Under the pieces are notes generated by a model. The model ran no database searches. It saw nothing but the letters and a program-made list of their open reading frames with translations, and was not told the origin of the DNA. A DNA stretch of 64,000 bases, taken from the NCBI GenBank assembly GCA_018241995.1, contig JAFECT010000009.1, forward strand, positions 136,214 through 200,213. Direction: 5' to 3'. The stretch comes from Pseudomonadota bacterium (GTDB taxonomy: Bacteria > Pseudomonadota > Alphaproteobacteria > Caulobacterales > Caulobacteraceae). The position numbers and the translations under genes are program-made. How positions within the stretch are numbered: the first letter of the stretch is position 1; every line of letters starts with the position of its first letter. Shown here piece after piece: positions 12,088 through 21,389 of this stretch.

Positions 12088-12330
12088 ATGAAGTACGGCT
12101 TTATCCCGGCGTGCAATCTCAAGGTCTGCGTCACGATCAACATCGAAGCGGAAGACTTCCAAGCGGCGGCCGAGCACCAGAAGCGCCTCGAAGGCGCCAT
12201 CGCTCCGCTGCTGGAGGCCTATCCGAAGGCTGCGGTGACGGTGAACCGCACGCGCGCGGCGCGGATGACGCAAGGCGGGTCCGGGCGGCGCGTTCATGTG
12301 GCCTCAGGCCGGGTGAGCCAGTATGAGTGA
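12088..12330 (+). CDS. Small protein of unknown function
   Basis: GGAGGGTGAGTGTA before the ATG at 12088 gives a plausible ribosome-binding site, and the product has 80 residues. The first half (KYGFIPACNLKVCVTINIEAEDFQ) is strand-forming and the middle is an amphipathic helix (AAAEHQKRLEGAIAPLLEAY); the tail is basic and glycine-rich. I do not recognise a family. Its last eight bases overlap the start of the MarR-like gene, so the two are probably translated together, which is the main support for it being real. Coding bias in the third position also agrees. Confidence 0.6.
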   Translation: MKYGFIPACNLKVCVTINIEAEDFQAAAEHQKRLEGAIAPLLEAYPKAAVTVNRTRAARMTQGGSGRRVHVASGRVSQYE

Positions 12331-12709
12331 GGCGCTCGCCGCCCAATCTGGCGGACGCCGGCGCAACACCATCCTCGAAGGCCTCGAACTGTTCCGCGCC
12401 GCCAGCGCGCCGCGCTCGTTCGCCTCGTTCGTGGTCTTTCTCTACACCTGCGAAAATGAGGGCCTGACCTTCAGCGAGGCAGCCGAGCTCGCCGGCATGT
12501 CGGTGGCCAGCGCCTCGCGGATCATCCGCTCCATGGCCGGCAGCGCCGAAGAGCCGGAATACGGGATCGATCCCCCGCTCCTGGCGGTGGCCGGCTCGAC
12601 GACGGATCGGCGCGTGAAGGCGCTGCGCCTGACGCCAGAGGGCTGCGCCCTGCGTGATGCGCTCGAGGGCCTGATCGCCGCCGCCCGCCCCATCCGGCCT
12701 GTTATCTGA
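12323..12709 (+). CDS. MarR-like winged-helix transcriptional regulator
   Basis: The 128-residue protein has a winged-helix core: a recognition region LTFSEAAELAGMSVASASRIIRSM and a wing TDRRVKALRLTPEG followed by a C-terminal helix. The TDRRVK...LTPEG signature is typical of MarR proteins. It is shorter than most MarR family members and carries an acidic/proline insertion (SAEEPEYGIDPPLLAVAGS) before the wing. It is coupled to the upstream 80-residue gene by an 8-base overlap. The AT-rich region and TonB receptor gene follow, so it may regulate the receptor; that is inference. Confidence 0.75.
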   Translation: MSEALAAQSGGRRRNTILEGLELFRAASAPRSFASFVVFLYTCENEGLTFSEAAELAGMSVASASRIIRSMAGSAEEPEYGIDPPLLAVAGSTTDRRVKALRLTPEGCALRDALEGLIAAARPIRPVI

Positions 12710-13065
12710 CCCATCGCACTAGGAGCGCGTGGCCGCTCACGTCACGAGCGCGTGCGGCCGCGATCGCGCTATCTGTTGTAGAATCGATCACATTTCTAAA
12801 TAGTTGTATTAAGTTTAACATTCTCACAAATCTCATTCACTTGCAATAAAAGTTAAGCTGCGCCCAAATTGATACAGGATTCACCCGTTCTTTAACTACC
12901 ATTTATGGCCGATTGACAGACGCTTCCGGCCAAAATTACTTCATCAAATAGCGGGGGATGGAAGTTTCATATTCGATCTTCCTCGCACAAATCGGGTCAC
13001 CGCGTCCGGCGTCCCGAAGGTCACGCACCGCGACGGCTTGGATCCGGCCGCGGGCACTGGGAGGG
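12710..13065 (+). promoter_or_regulatory. AT-rich upstream region of the TonB receptor gene
   Basis: This interval has no supported gene. From about 12765 to 12957 it is strikingly AT-rich against the GC-rich background, with TTAAGTTTAAC, AAATTG and many A/T runs. A perfect -35 hexamer TTGACA lies at 12913-12918; the best -10 at 17-base spacing (TTACTT, 12936-12941) is poor. Two GANTC sites, possible CcrM methylation sites if this is a Caulobacter relative, fall inside (GAATC near 12781, GATTC near 12880). The open frame upstream from 13066 to 12958 looks like transcribed leader, not coding sequence. Confidence 0.5.
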
Positions 13066-16035
13066 ATGAAGTTGAATAGACACACGGTTCGCGAGCGCCT
13101 TCTGGCCTCGACGATGATCGGCGGGGCCGCGGTCATCGCGCTTTCCGCCACCCAGGCCTTCGCGGCCGACGATCCCGCCACCGTCAAGGAAGTGGTGATC
13201 ACCGGCTCGCGCATCCCGACGCCGGGCCTGACCTCGACCAGCCCGCTCTCGGTCGTGAATGACCAGGAAGTGAAGCTGCAGGGCACCACCAATACCGAGA
13301 GCCTGGTCAACAGCCTGCCGTCGGTGTTCGCCTCTCAGGGCAATAACGTGTCCAACGCGTCGGCCGGCACCGCGACGGTCAATCTGCGCGGCCTGGAGTC
13401 CAAGCGCACCCTGGTGCTGATCGACGGCAAGCGGCTGATGCCGGGCGACCCGGCGGTGGTCTCGCCCGATCTGAACCAGATTCCCTCGGCCCTGATCGAC
13501 CGGGTCGAGATCATCACCGGCGGCGCGTCGGCCGTGTATGGCTCCGACGCCATCGCCGGCGTGGTCAACTTTATCATGAAGAAGGACTTCGAAGGCCTGC
13601 GCCTCGACACCCAGTACTCATTCTACCAGCACAACAACGACGACAGTCTCTCGCAGGCGATCAACAAGACGTCCGGCTTCAACGCGCCCTCGGGCAACGT
13701 GACCGACGGCGCTACCTGGAGCTTCACCGCGGTGCTGGGCGCCTCGTCGCCGGACGGCAAGGGTAACGTCACGGCCTACGCCGGCTACCGCAACACCCAG
13801 GCCGTCACAGAGAACAAGCGCGACTATTCGAACTGCTCGATCTCGACCATCAACAACAACCCGCATGTCTGCCAGGGCTCATCGACGTCGTTCCCGGGCC
13901 GCTTCACCTCGATCGTGCTGGCCAAGCAGCCGTCCAAGACGGTTGGGGACTCGTCGGGCACGCTGGTTCCCTATGTCGGCGCCGTCAACGCGTTCAACTT
14001 CGCGCCCTACAACTTCTTCCAGCGCCCTGATGAGCGCTACACCGCCGGCGCCTTCGCCCATTATCAGGTGAAGCCGTGGATGGACGTCTATTCGTCCTTC
14101 ATGTTCATGGACGACCACACCGTCGCCCAGATCGCACCGTCCGGCCTGTTCTTCGGCACACCGGTCCAGGTCAACTGCGACAACCCCTTCCTGTCGGCTT
14201 CGGAAGTGAACCAGTGGTGCACCAGCCAGGGCCTGACTGCGGCCCAGAACACCACCCTGTTCATCGGCCGTCGTAACGTCGAAGGCGGTCCGCGTCAGAA
14301 CGGCCTGCGCCACGACAGCTACCGACTGGTCCTGGGCGCCAAGGGCGATTTCGCCGACGCCTGGACCTACGACGTCTACGCCCAGTACGGCGACACGGTC
14401 TATGCCGAGAACTTCCTACACGACATGTCGATCACCCGGCTCGGCCGGTCGCTGCAGGTCCGCAACGTCGCGGGCGTGCCGACCTGCGTCACGGCTATCA
14501 GCGGCGTCGATCCCTCCTGCGTGCCCTGGAACATCTTCCAGCTCGGCAAGGTGACCCAGGCCGCGATCAACTATCTCGACGCGCCGGGCTTCCAGGAGGG
14601 CGGGACCACCGAACAGGTCGTTTCCGGCTCGATCTCCGGCGATCTGGGCAAGTACGGCTTGAAGAGCCCCTGGGCCAAGGACGGCGTGGGCGTCGCCATC
14701 GGCGCCGAATATCGTCGCGAGACGCTGGACCTGCGCAGCGACTTCGAATTCACCTCGGGCGACCTAGCGGGCGCGGGCGGCCCCACACTGGACGTTTCCG
14801 GCGCTTTCGACGTGAAGGAGATCTTCGGCGAAATCCGCATTCCGATCATCCAGGACGCGCCGTTCGCCAAGGTTCTGTCGGTCGAAGGAGGCTATCGCAC
14901 CTCGGACTATTCGTCGTCGGGCCATGTCACCTCTCACAAGCTGTCGGGCGAGTGGGCGCCGACGGACGACGTGCGTTTCCGCGCCAGCCTTCAGCGCGCA
15001 GTGCGAGCCCCCAACGTTGTCGAACTGTTCACGCCGCAGGGACTTGCCTTGTTCGGCGGCGCCGACCCCTGCGCCGGCGGGTCGCCGACGGCATCGCTCG
15101 CCGCTTGCCAGAACATGGGCGTGACTGCCGGCCAATACGGCTCGATCATACAGTGCGTCTCCGCCCAGTGCGGCTTCCTGGCAGGCGGCAACCCGCACCT
15201 GAAGCCCGAGACCTCGGACACCAAGTCCTACGGCGTGGTGTTCACCCCGACCTTCCTCAGGGGCTTCAGCGCTACGATCGACTACTTCGATATCGAGGTC
15301 GACAAGGTCATCGGGCCTCTGGACCCGGGGTCTGCGCTCAACCTGTGCGTGGCCGGCAACCTTACCTTCTGCGGCCTGGTCCATCGCCAAGCGGTTACCG
15401 GGATCATCTTCGGCACGGGCCCGACCGCCGGCTACGTGACGGGAACCAACGTCAACGCCGGCACCATGCGCACGCGCGGCGTCGACTTCGAGGCCAACTA
15501 CCGCCTCGATCTGGCTTCGGTGGGCATGGGCGACAACGGCAGCCTGCGCTTCAACCTTGTCGGCACCCACCTGGACAAGTTCGACACCCAAGCGCTTCCG
15601 GGCGCGGCGGTCGAACACTGCGTGGGCAGGTTCGGCACGGGCTGCGGCGGGCGGCCATTGGATGGGGCCCCTGCGCCGGCCTGGCGTCACAAGCTCCGGG
15701 CTACGTGGAACACGCCTTGGAAGGCGGCCCTGTCTGTCGACTGGCGCTACATCGGCGGAACCGAGGCCTTCACCGGCGCGGGTCCGCTCGGCCCGCACAA
15801 TCCTGACCGGGCCATCCCCGCCTTCAACTACTTCGACCTGTCGGGGACCTGGAGTTTCCGGGACGGCATGCAGCTGCGCGCCGGGGTCTCCAACCTGTTC
15901 GACAAGGCCCCGCCGATCGTCGACTCGTCCAACCTGGGACTGTCGTCGCCGCCCTTCGGCAACGGCAACACCTTCCCGCAGGTGTATGACGCCCTGGGCC
16001 GGACCATCTTCATCGGCATCACCGCCGACTTCTGA
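13066..16035 (+). CDS. TonB-dependent outer-membrane receptor
   Basis: I start at the ATG at 13066, directly after GGGAGGG; a TTG at 13072 has better spacing and is an alternative. The 989-residue product begins with a signal peptide (to about ...TQAFAAD). It continues with a TonB-box-like EVVITGSRIP and a plug domain (NTESLVNSLPSV, TVNLRGLESKRTLVLIDGKR, SAVYGSDAIAGVVNFI), then a long beta-barrel ending in phenylalanine (IFIGITADF). Cysteine pairs occur in predicted extracellular loops. This receptor group is abundant in Caulobacterales and sphingomonads and imports saccharides, peptides or other scarce compounds; the substrate is unknown. A hairpin terminator follows. Confidence 0.92.
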   Translation: MKLNRHTVRERLLASTMIGGAAVIALSATQAFAADDPATVKEVVITGSRIPTPGLTSTSPLSVVNDQEVKLQGTTNTESLVNSLPSVFASQGNNVSNASAGTATVNLRGLESKRTLVLIDGKRLMPGDPAVVSPDLNQIPSALIDRVEIITGGASAVYGSDAIAGVVNFIMKKDFEGLRLDTQYSFYQHNNDDSLSQAINKTSGFNAPSGNVTDGATWSFTAVLGASSPDGKGNVTAYAGYRNTQAVTENKRDYSNCSISTINNNPHVCQGSSTSFPGRFTSIVLAKQPSKTVGDSSGTLVPYVGAVNAFNFAPYNFFQRPDERYTAGAFAHYQVKPWMDVYSSFMFMDDHTVAQIAPSGLFFGTPVQVNCDNPFLSASEVNQWCTSQGLTAAQNTTLFIGRRNVEGGPRQNGLRHDSYRLVLGAKGDFADAWTYDVYAQYGDTVYAENFLHDMSITRLGRSLQVRNVAGVPTCVTAISGVDPSCVPWNIFQLGKVTQAAINYLDAPGFQEGGTTEQVVSGSISGDLGKYGLKSPWAKDGVGVAIGAEYRRETLDLRSDFEFTSGDLAGAGGPTLDVSGAFDVKEIFGEIRIPIIQDAPFAKVLSVEGGYRTSDYSSSGHVTSHKLSGEWAPTDDVRFRASLQRAVRAPNVVELFTPQGLALFGGADPCAGGSPTASLAACQNMGVTAGQYGSIIQCVSAQCGFLAGGNPHLKPETSDTKSYGVVFTPTFLRGFSATIDYFDIEVDKVIGPLDPGSALNLCVAGNLTFCGLVHRQAVTGIIFGTGPTAGYVTGTNVNAGTMRTRGVDFEANYRLDLASVGMGDNGSLRFNLVGTHLDKFDTQALPGAAVEHCVGRFGTGCGGRPLDGAPAPAWRHKLRATWNTPWKAALSVDWRYIGGTEAFTGAGPLGPHNPDRAIPAFNYFDLSGTWSFRDGMQLRAGVSNLFDKAPPIVDSSNLGLSSPPFGNGNTFPQVYDALGRTIFIGITADF

Positions 16036-16050
16036 GCGAGCCCTGAAACT

Positions 16051-16087
16051 GCGGCGGCGGCTCCCCGGGTCGCCGCCGCGCCTTTTT
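16051..16087 (+). terminator. Rho-independent terminator after the TonB receptor gene
   Basis: A perfect nine-base stem GCGGCGGCG/CGCCGCCGC with an 11-base loop is followed by CCTTTTTCTT. It lies between the receptor stop and the NTF2-like gene, so read-through into that gene would be reduced rather than free. Confidence 0.75.
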
Positions 16088-16113
16088 CTTCCCTTCTCGA
16101 TGGAGATCGAACC

Positions 16114-16599
16114 ATGTCGACCGCACTATCCCGACGCAGCCTGATCGAAGCCGGAGGCGGCGCCCTGGCGGCTGCGGCGATGATCCTGCCGGCTCAAGGC
16201 GCCCGCGCCGCCGTCGGCGCGGGCTCGAAGAACGAAGCGGCCGTCATGGCCTACTACAAGGTGTGGGTGGAGAGCCGGAACTGGGCTGATCTGGCCGCCA
16301 TCCTGACCGACGACTTCACCTTCAGCAGCACCAACGGCGAAGACCACATCAGCAAGGCCGAGTTCAGGACCGAGTGCTGGGACAACCAGGTCGGCCTCAC
16401 CAAGGCGTTCGATGTGGAGCTGATGATGGAGAAGGGAGACCAGGTGTTCATAAAATACCTCGGCCACACAATGGCCGGAAACACCTTCCGCAACGTGGAG
16501 CTTCACCGGGTCCGCGATGGGAAGATCGCGTCGGTCGAGTGCTTCTTCGGCGCGAAGGCCAGCTTCCCGTCCGCGGCGGACGCGCAAAAGAAGGGCTAG
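16114..16599 (+). CDS. Tat-exported NTF2/SnoaL-like protein
   Basis: The ATG at 16114 follows a GATGGAGATC site and gives 161 residues. The N-terminus is a twin-arginine signal (SRRSLIEAGGGALAAAAMILP, cleavage near ARA-AVG). The mature part is an NTF2-like alpha+beta cone: AVMAYYKVWVESRNWADLAAILTDDFTF, then HISKAEFRTECW, strands with FIKYLGHTMAG, and a final VRDGKIASVECFFG. Such domains are pockets used as enzymes (isomerases, cyclases) or as binding proteins. Export by Tat implies folding in the cytoplasm. The neighbouring oxidase is also apparently Tat-exported, and a second NTF2-like protein lies beyond it. Confidence 0.82.
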   Translation: MSTALSRRSLIEAGGGALAAAAMILPAQGARAAVGAGSKNEAAVMAYYKVWVESRNWADLAAILTDDFTFSSTNGEDHISKAEFRTECWDNQVGLTKAFDVELMMEKGDQVFIKYLGHTMAGNTFRNVELHRVRDGKIASVECFFGAKASFPSAADAQKKG

Positions 16600-16636
16600 C
16601 GCGCCGGCCCAGGCTCGTCCGTGGGCCTGAAGCCGC

Positions 16637-17785
16637 TCAGCTGTCGGGATCGAGCCCGCCGCCTGCTCCCGCCAGCCACGGGGGCAGGGGCAAGGCGCCG
16701 TCGAACACGGCCTTCACGATGCGGATCATCTGCATGCCCATCACCGGATCGGGCGTGTCGTCCTCGTTGATCGTGGACGGGTATTCGACCGAGCCGCCGA
16801 CCACCAGGTGGTCCTGGCGCGGGAACAGGTAGCCGATGCCGCTGTAGAGATATTTCAGGTGCGGTTGGGCCTTGAGCAGGGCCAGCTGACCCTTGCGGCC
16901 GTGCAGGGCCTCGTCGGGCCAGACCTTGCGTGAGCCCAGCCCCAGGCAATTGACCAGGACAGGCTCCTCCAGCGCCTGCACCGAGGCCGCGCCCTTGAAG
17001 CTCATGGTCTTCATCTCGACGCCGGAGGCCTGCAGGTTCTCCGACAGGCGTTTGAGCAGGATCGGCGGCTCGACCAGCAAGGTCGGATAGCGCCAGCCGT
17101 CGTGGGTGATGTTGGCGAAGGGCAGACGCGACAGCTGCTGCGGCTCGGCCGCGCCCGATAGCGCGGCGTAACGCAGCTCGTTGGCCTTGCGGAAGGTGTA
17201 GTTGTCGCGCGCCGACACGCCGAAGCCCGCGCCCAGGTTCTGGTGCATGGCCCAGGCGTTGCGCAGGATGCGGCGGAAGCGGACCTCGTCGGCATGCTCG
17301 ACCACCGAGGGCGCCCACTGCCCGCCCGCCACGTCCGAGGTCGTGTGGGGCGTGAACTTCTCTGCGTAGATGGTCACCGGCACGTCCAGCTCGCGCAGCA
17401 GGGTGGCTGCGGTCAGCCCCATCACGCCCGCGCCCAACACCGCCACCTTGCGGGTCTTCACTGCTTCCAAGAGAGCGGCGACGTAGGTGCGGACCTCCAC
17501 CGCGCAGCCCCAACTCATGGTGATGCCGGCGCCGCCGTGGCCGTAGTTGTGCACCACCAGCTTGTCGCCGCTGACGCCCGGCTCCAGGCGGAAGGTGCCG
17601 CGCCGCCAGGGCCTCAGGCCCGCGATGAACCTGGGCGGATGCTCCGGCGAGATGCTGAGGTCGGGGCTCGGCAGGAAGCCGGCTTCGCTGGGCTGGGCGC
17701 GCGCCAGTCCGGACGCAACAAGTCCGGGCGCAGCCAGCATGGCCCCCGCCCCGGACAGCAGCAGTCGTCGCCGAAACCGGTCCAC
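16637..17785 (-). CDS. Tat-exported, circularly permuted D-amino-acid oxidase homologue
   Basis: I prefer the GTG at 17785 (382 residues), which puts DRFRRRLLLSGAGAML at the N-terminus as a Tat signal; a TTG at 17842 is the longer option. The segment ending ordinary DAAO comes first here: AGLRPWRRGTFRLEP (55-69, Arg58 at the place of human Arg283) and VVHNYGHGGAGITMSWGCA (77-95). A five-residue linker then leads to the FAD Rossmann start VAVLGAGVMGL (114-124), YAEKFTPHTTSDVAGGQW (140-157), VNCLGLGSRKVWP (278-290) and GYLFPRQDHLVVGG (318-331). No second copy of the C-terminal block exists, so this is a permutation, not a duplication. Expected chemistry is FAD-dependent oxidation of a D-amino acid or related amine in the periplasm, but the substrate is unproven. 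Confidence 0.85.
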   Translation of the reverse strand: MDRFRRRLLLSGAGAMLAAPGLVASGLARAQPSEAGFLPSPDLSISPEHPPRFIAGLRPWRRGTFRLEPGVSGDKLVVHNYGHGGAGITMSWGCAVEVRTYVAALLEAVKTRKVAVLGAGVMGLTAATLLRELDVPVTIYAEKFTPHTTSDVAGGQWAPSVVEHADEVRFRRILRNAWAMHQNLGAGFGVSARDNYTFRKANELRYAALSGAAEPQQLSRLPFANITHDGWRYPTLLVEPPILLKRLSENLQASGVEMKTMSFKGAASVQALEEPVLVNCLGLGSRKVWPDEALHGRKGQLALLKAQPHLKYLYSGIGYLFPRQDHLVVGGSVEYPSTINEDDTPDPVMGMQMIRIVKAVFDGALPLPPWLAGAGGGLDPDS

Positions 17786-17864
17786 CGCGCCCCCATCGCG
17801 ATACCTGCGTTCGACAAGATCACGCCGAGGCGCGCGCGGCAACGCTCGCCGCCCGACAGGCGAA

Positions 17865-18269
17865 CTAGAGGGTCATGCCGACCTGACGAGCGATGGTCGC
17901 GGAATCGCGCGCGCCCCAGCGCCGGCGCACCTTGTCGCCCTCGAACTGGAACCACTCCATGGCGGTGAGCTCGTAGGTCTTGCCGGTGTGGCCGGTCCGA
18001 CCCATGAACGGCCCGACCCAGGCGCCGCGCTCGACGAAGCGCACCGCCACAGTGTCGCCCTCCGCAGCCATCGCGACGATCTCCAAGGTCATGGCCAGGC
18101 CGTCGTGCAAGGCGTTCCAGATCGGCAGGGCCACGTCGAAGGACCCGGAGCCGGTGACCCCGTAGATCTCGGCGTCGGGCGTGAACAGCGGGCGTATCGC
18201 TTCGAAGTCGCCGGCGTTGAACGCCTCCACATAGGCCCTCACCACCGCCTTGCGGTCTTCAATGCCCAT
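17865..18269 (-). CDS. NTF2/SnoaL-like domain protein (ketosteroid isomerase-like)
   Basis: The ATG at 18269 follows CCAGGAGATTTCG, giving 134 residues with no signal peptide. It has the opening helix of SnoaL-like proteins (RKAVVRAYVEAFNAGDFEAIRPLFTPDAEIYG) and later strands (DTVAVRFVERGAWVG, YELTAMEWFQFEGDKVRRRWG). It is cytosolic, and many relatives are enzymes of unknown substrate. It lies 79 bases upstream of the permuted oxidase on the same strand and may be cotranscribed with it. Confidence 0.82.
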   Translation of the reverse strand: MGIEDRKAVVRAYVEAFNAGDFEAIRPLFTPDAEIYGVTGSGSFDVALPIWNALHDGLAMTLEIVAMAAEGDTVAVRFVERGAWVGPFMGRTGHTGKTYELTAMEWFQFEGDKVRRRWGARDSATIARQVGMTL

Positions 18270-18383
18270 CGAAATCTCCTGGTCCGGGCGAAAATGACGC
18301 CGCCTTACAGCCACGCTTTGCGGCCGTGGCGTGGCGATCCGGGTTAAGCTTTGGAAAGGTTCAGCCGCCGTGGGAGATCGACG

Positions 18384-18665
18384 ATGAGCAGCAGAAACCG
18401 CGTGGTCGAGCGTCGGGCCGTGTTTCACGTGGGCGCGGCGCCCATTGGCGCGATCGCGGTCGGGGCCCTGGCGATCGGCGCCGTGGCCCTGGGCGCGCTC
18501 GCCATCGGGCGGCTGGCGGTCGGTCGCGCCGCTGTGGGCCGGGCGGCGGTGGGACGGCTTCGCCTCGGCCACGTCGAGATCGACGAGTTGACCGTGCGCC
18601 GCCTGACCGTGCTGGAGCCTGACGCGCCCCCGGAAGACGCGGCGGGCGCATCAACAGCCGGTTAA
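18384..18665 (+). CDS. Small five-residue-repeat protein (x-A-I/V/L-G-x), possible beta-helix
   Basis: The ATG at 18384 follows GGGAGATCGAC; the product has 93 residues. After a basic start (MSSRNRVVERR), residues about 18-78 are a run of five-residue units: AAPIG AIAVG ALAIG AVALG / ALAIG RLAVG RAAVG RAAVG / RLRLG HVEID ELTVR RLTVL. The period and the central aliphatic residue match the geometry of pentapeptide-repeat beta-helices, but glycine replaces the usual polar position. A short acidic Pro/Ala tail closes it. It is too regular to be a membrane helix alone, though the early units are very hydrophobic. Function unknown. Confidence 0.65.
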   Translation: MSSRNRVVERRAVFHVGAAPIGAIAVGALAIGAVALGALAIGRLAVGRAAVGRAAVGRLRLGHVEIDELTVRRLTVLEPDAPPEDAAGASTAG

Positions 18666-18723
18666 GCCTCGCGGCGCAAGCTCCACGCTGCTTCGGGCGC
18701 TTTCCGGAGCGCGGAGGAACGCC

Positions 18724-19104
18724 ATGTCTTCCATCAGGACCGCCAGCGTGCGCCGCATCGCCACCGACCACTTCGAGCCGGACACCGACAGCGACCCGCA
18801 GGCGCAGCGCCGGTTGCGCGGCCAGCTCGAGCAGATCGACTACACCGCCTACGCCGCCAACCGCGAGGTCCTGGGCCAGTCGCTGAGCCACGCCGACGCC
18901 GCCACCTTTCAGCGCATGGCGGTGGCCGCGGCCCTGGCCCGCGCGCAGTGGGTGAAGGAGGCGCTGAGCCTGTCCGAGGCCGGCTCGATCTCGCCCCTGC
19001 GCGTGCAGCGCCTCGCGGAGCTGCGCTCAGCCTTCGAGGAGCTTGCCGAGGCCTACGAGGCCCTGCGGCGCATGGTCGAGCGCGGCTACCTGCCCTATCG
19101 ATAG
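18724..19104 (+). CDS. Conserved-looking hypothetical protein, helical
   Basis: GCGGAGGAACGCC precedes the ATG at 18724. The 126-residue product is soluble and almost wholly helical, with a heptad-like middle and end (DAATFQRMAVAAALARAQWVKEALSL, RVQRLAELRSAFEELAEAYEALRRM). No catalytic motif or family is recognised. It follows the repeat protein by 58 bases on the same strand and converges on lpdA. Confidence 0.7.
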   Translation: MSSIRTASVRRIATDHFEPDTDSDPQAQRRLRGQLEQIDYTAYAANREVLGQSLSHADAATFQRMAVAAALARAQWVKEALSLSEAGSISPLRVQRLAELRSAFEELAEAYEALRRMVERGYLPYR

Positions 19105-19172
19105 TCTGTTTGCCGACCTGTCCGGGCGCGAATGCGCTCGCCACTTTGGCTGACAGGGTCGGCTGATCCAGC

Positions 19173-20591
<1,419 letters not shown>

Positions 20592-20697
20592 TTCAGTTCT
20601 CGCGTCTGGGGAAGCGCGCGCACACTAGTGATCGCGCCCTGCCGGTCAACCGCCCGGCTCGGTCAGACTGCGAAGATGGGGGCTTGCTGACTGGATT

Positions 20698-21099
20698 TCA
20701 GGCCCAGGCGCGACGCCGCCTGGCGTCGGCCATGATCACCCAGCCGACCAGGACCAGGCCCAGGAGCAGCAGCATCAGGGGCAGGGCGGCCCCCGAGCCC
20801 ATGGTCATCTGCATCAGGATCAGCACCGCATTGGCGGCGAAGCCCAGCGCATAGGCGCCGAACGCCTTGCGGCTGTGGGCGCAGAGCAGCAGCGCGGAGC
20901 CGAAGAAGAACAGGATTGCGCCCACCCACAGGCCGGTGCGCAGCAGGTCGCCCGCGTCGGGGGTCAGGCCGGCCGGGCCGCCCACATGCACCATCTGCCT
21001 CAGTCGGCTCGCCCCCACTGCGCTTTCCAGCAGCGGAACCGTCAGCCAGCCCGCATAGATCACGAGCGACCAGATCACCAACCAACGCAGGGCCTTCAT
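20698..21099 (-). CDS. Hypothetical four-helix membrane protein
   Basis: The 133-residue product has four hydrophobic segments (WLVIWSLVIYAGWLTVPLL, TGLWVGAILFFFGSALLLC, AYALGFAANAVLILMQMTM, LPLMLLLLGLVLVGWVIM) and a basic C-terminus (ADARRRRAWA), suggesting a cytoplasmic tail. No family is recognised. It lies 106 bases upstream of lpdA on the same strand, with an independent-looking gap on both sides. Confidence 0.7.
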   Translation of the reverse strand: MKALRWLVIWSLVIYAGWLTVPLLESAVGASRLRQMVHVGGPAGLTPDAGDLLRTGLWVGAILFFFGSALLLCAHSRKAFGAYALGFAANAVLILMQMTMGSGAALPLMLLLLGLVLVGWVIMADARRRRAWA

Positions 21100-21389
21100 G
21101 CGGCGGCACTCCAGAACTGTCTCATTCTTAACGCGAATTCCGGCGGGTCAAAGCGCTTATTGCGCCGGTTCGCGGGGCCGTGACGGTCCGTGGGCGGACG
21201 GGCTGAACGGCGCGCAGGCACAATGCTTCCCCTCCGCTTCGGGCGGAAAGGAAGACGCGCAGCCGGCGCGACAGTTCCATCATGGCGAGACCCCCCGGTC
21301 TCCCGGCGTCAAACCCCACGCGACGCCGTCCCGAGACCGACGCTACGCCCCTGTCACGGGTTCGTCACGCCTTCACGCGCGCGGCGCGA
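21100..21389. other. Intergenic region without supported gene
   Basis: About 290 bases between the membrane protein gene and the end of mtaB. A short minus-strand open frame (21128-21319, 63 codons) is Arg-rich and lacks a good ribosome-binding site, so I do not call it. Small inverted repeats such as TCCGC-TTC-GGCGGA near 21235 are present but have no T-tract. I looked for SRP RNA, RNase P and tmRNA signatures and saw none. Confidence 0.4.

Noticed and set aside
21128..21319. Possible 63-residue minus-strand gene or a small RNA between the membrane protein gene and mtaB
   Set aside because: Arg-rich, no ribosome-binding site, no conserved RNA signature such as the SRP or RNase P core.
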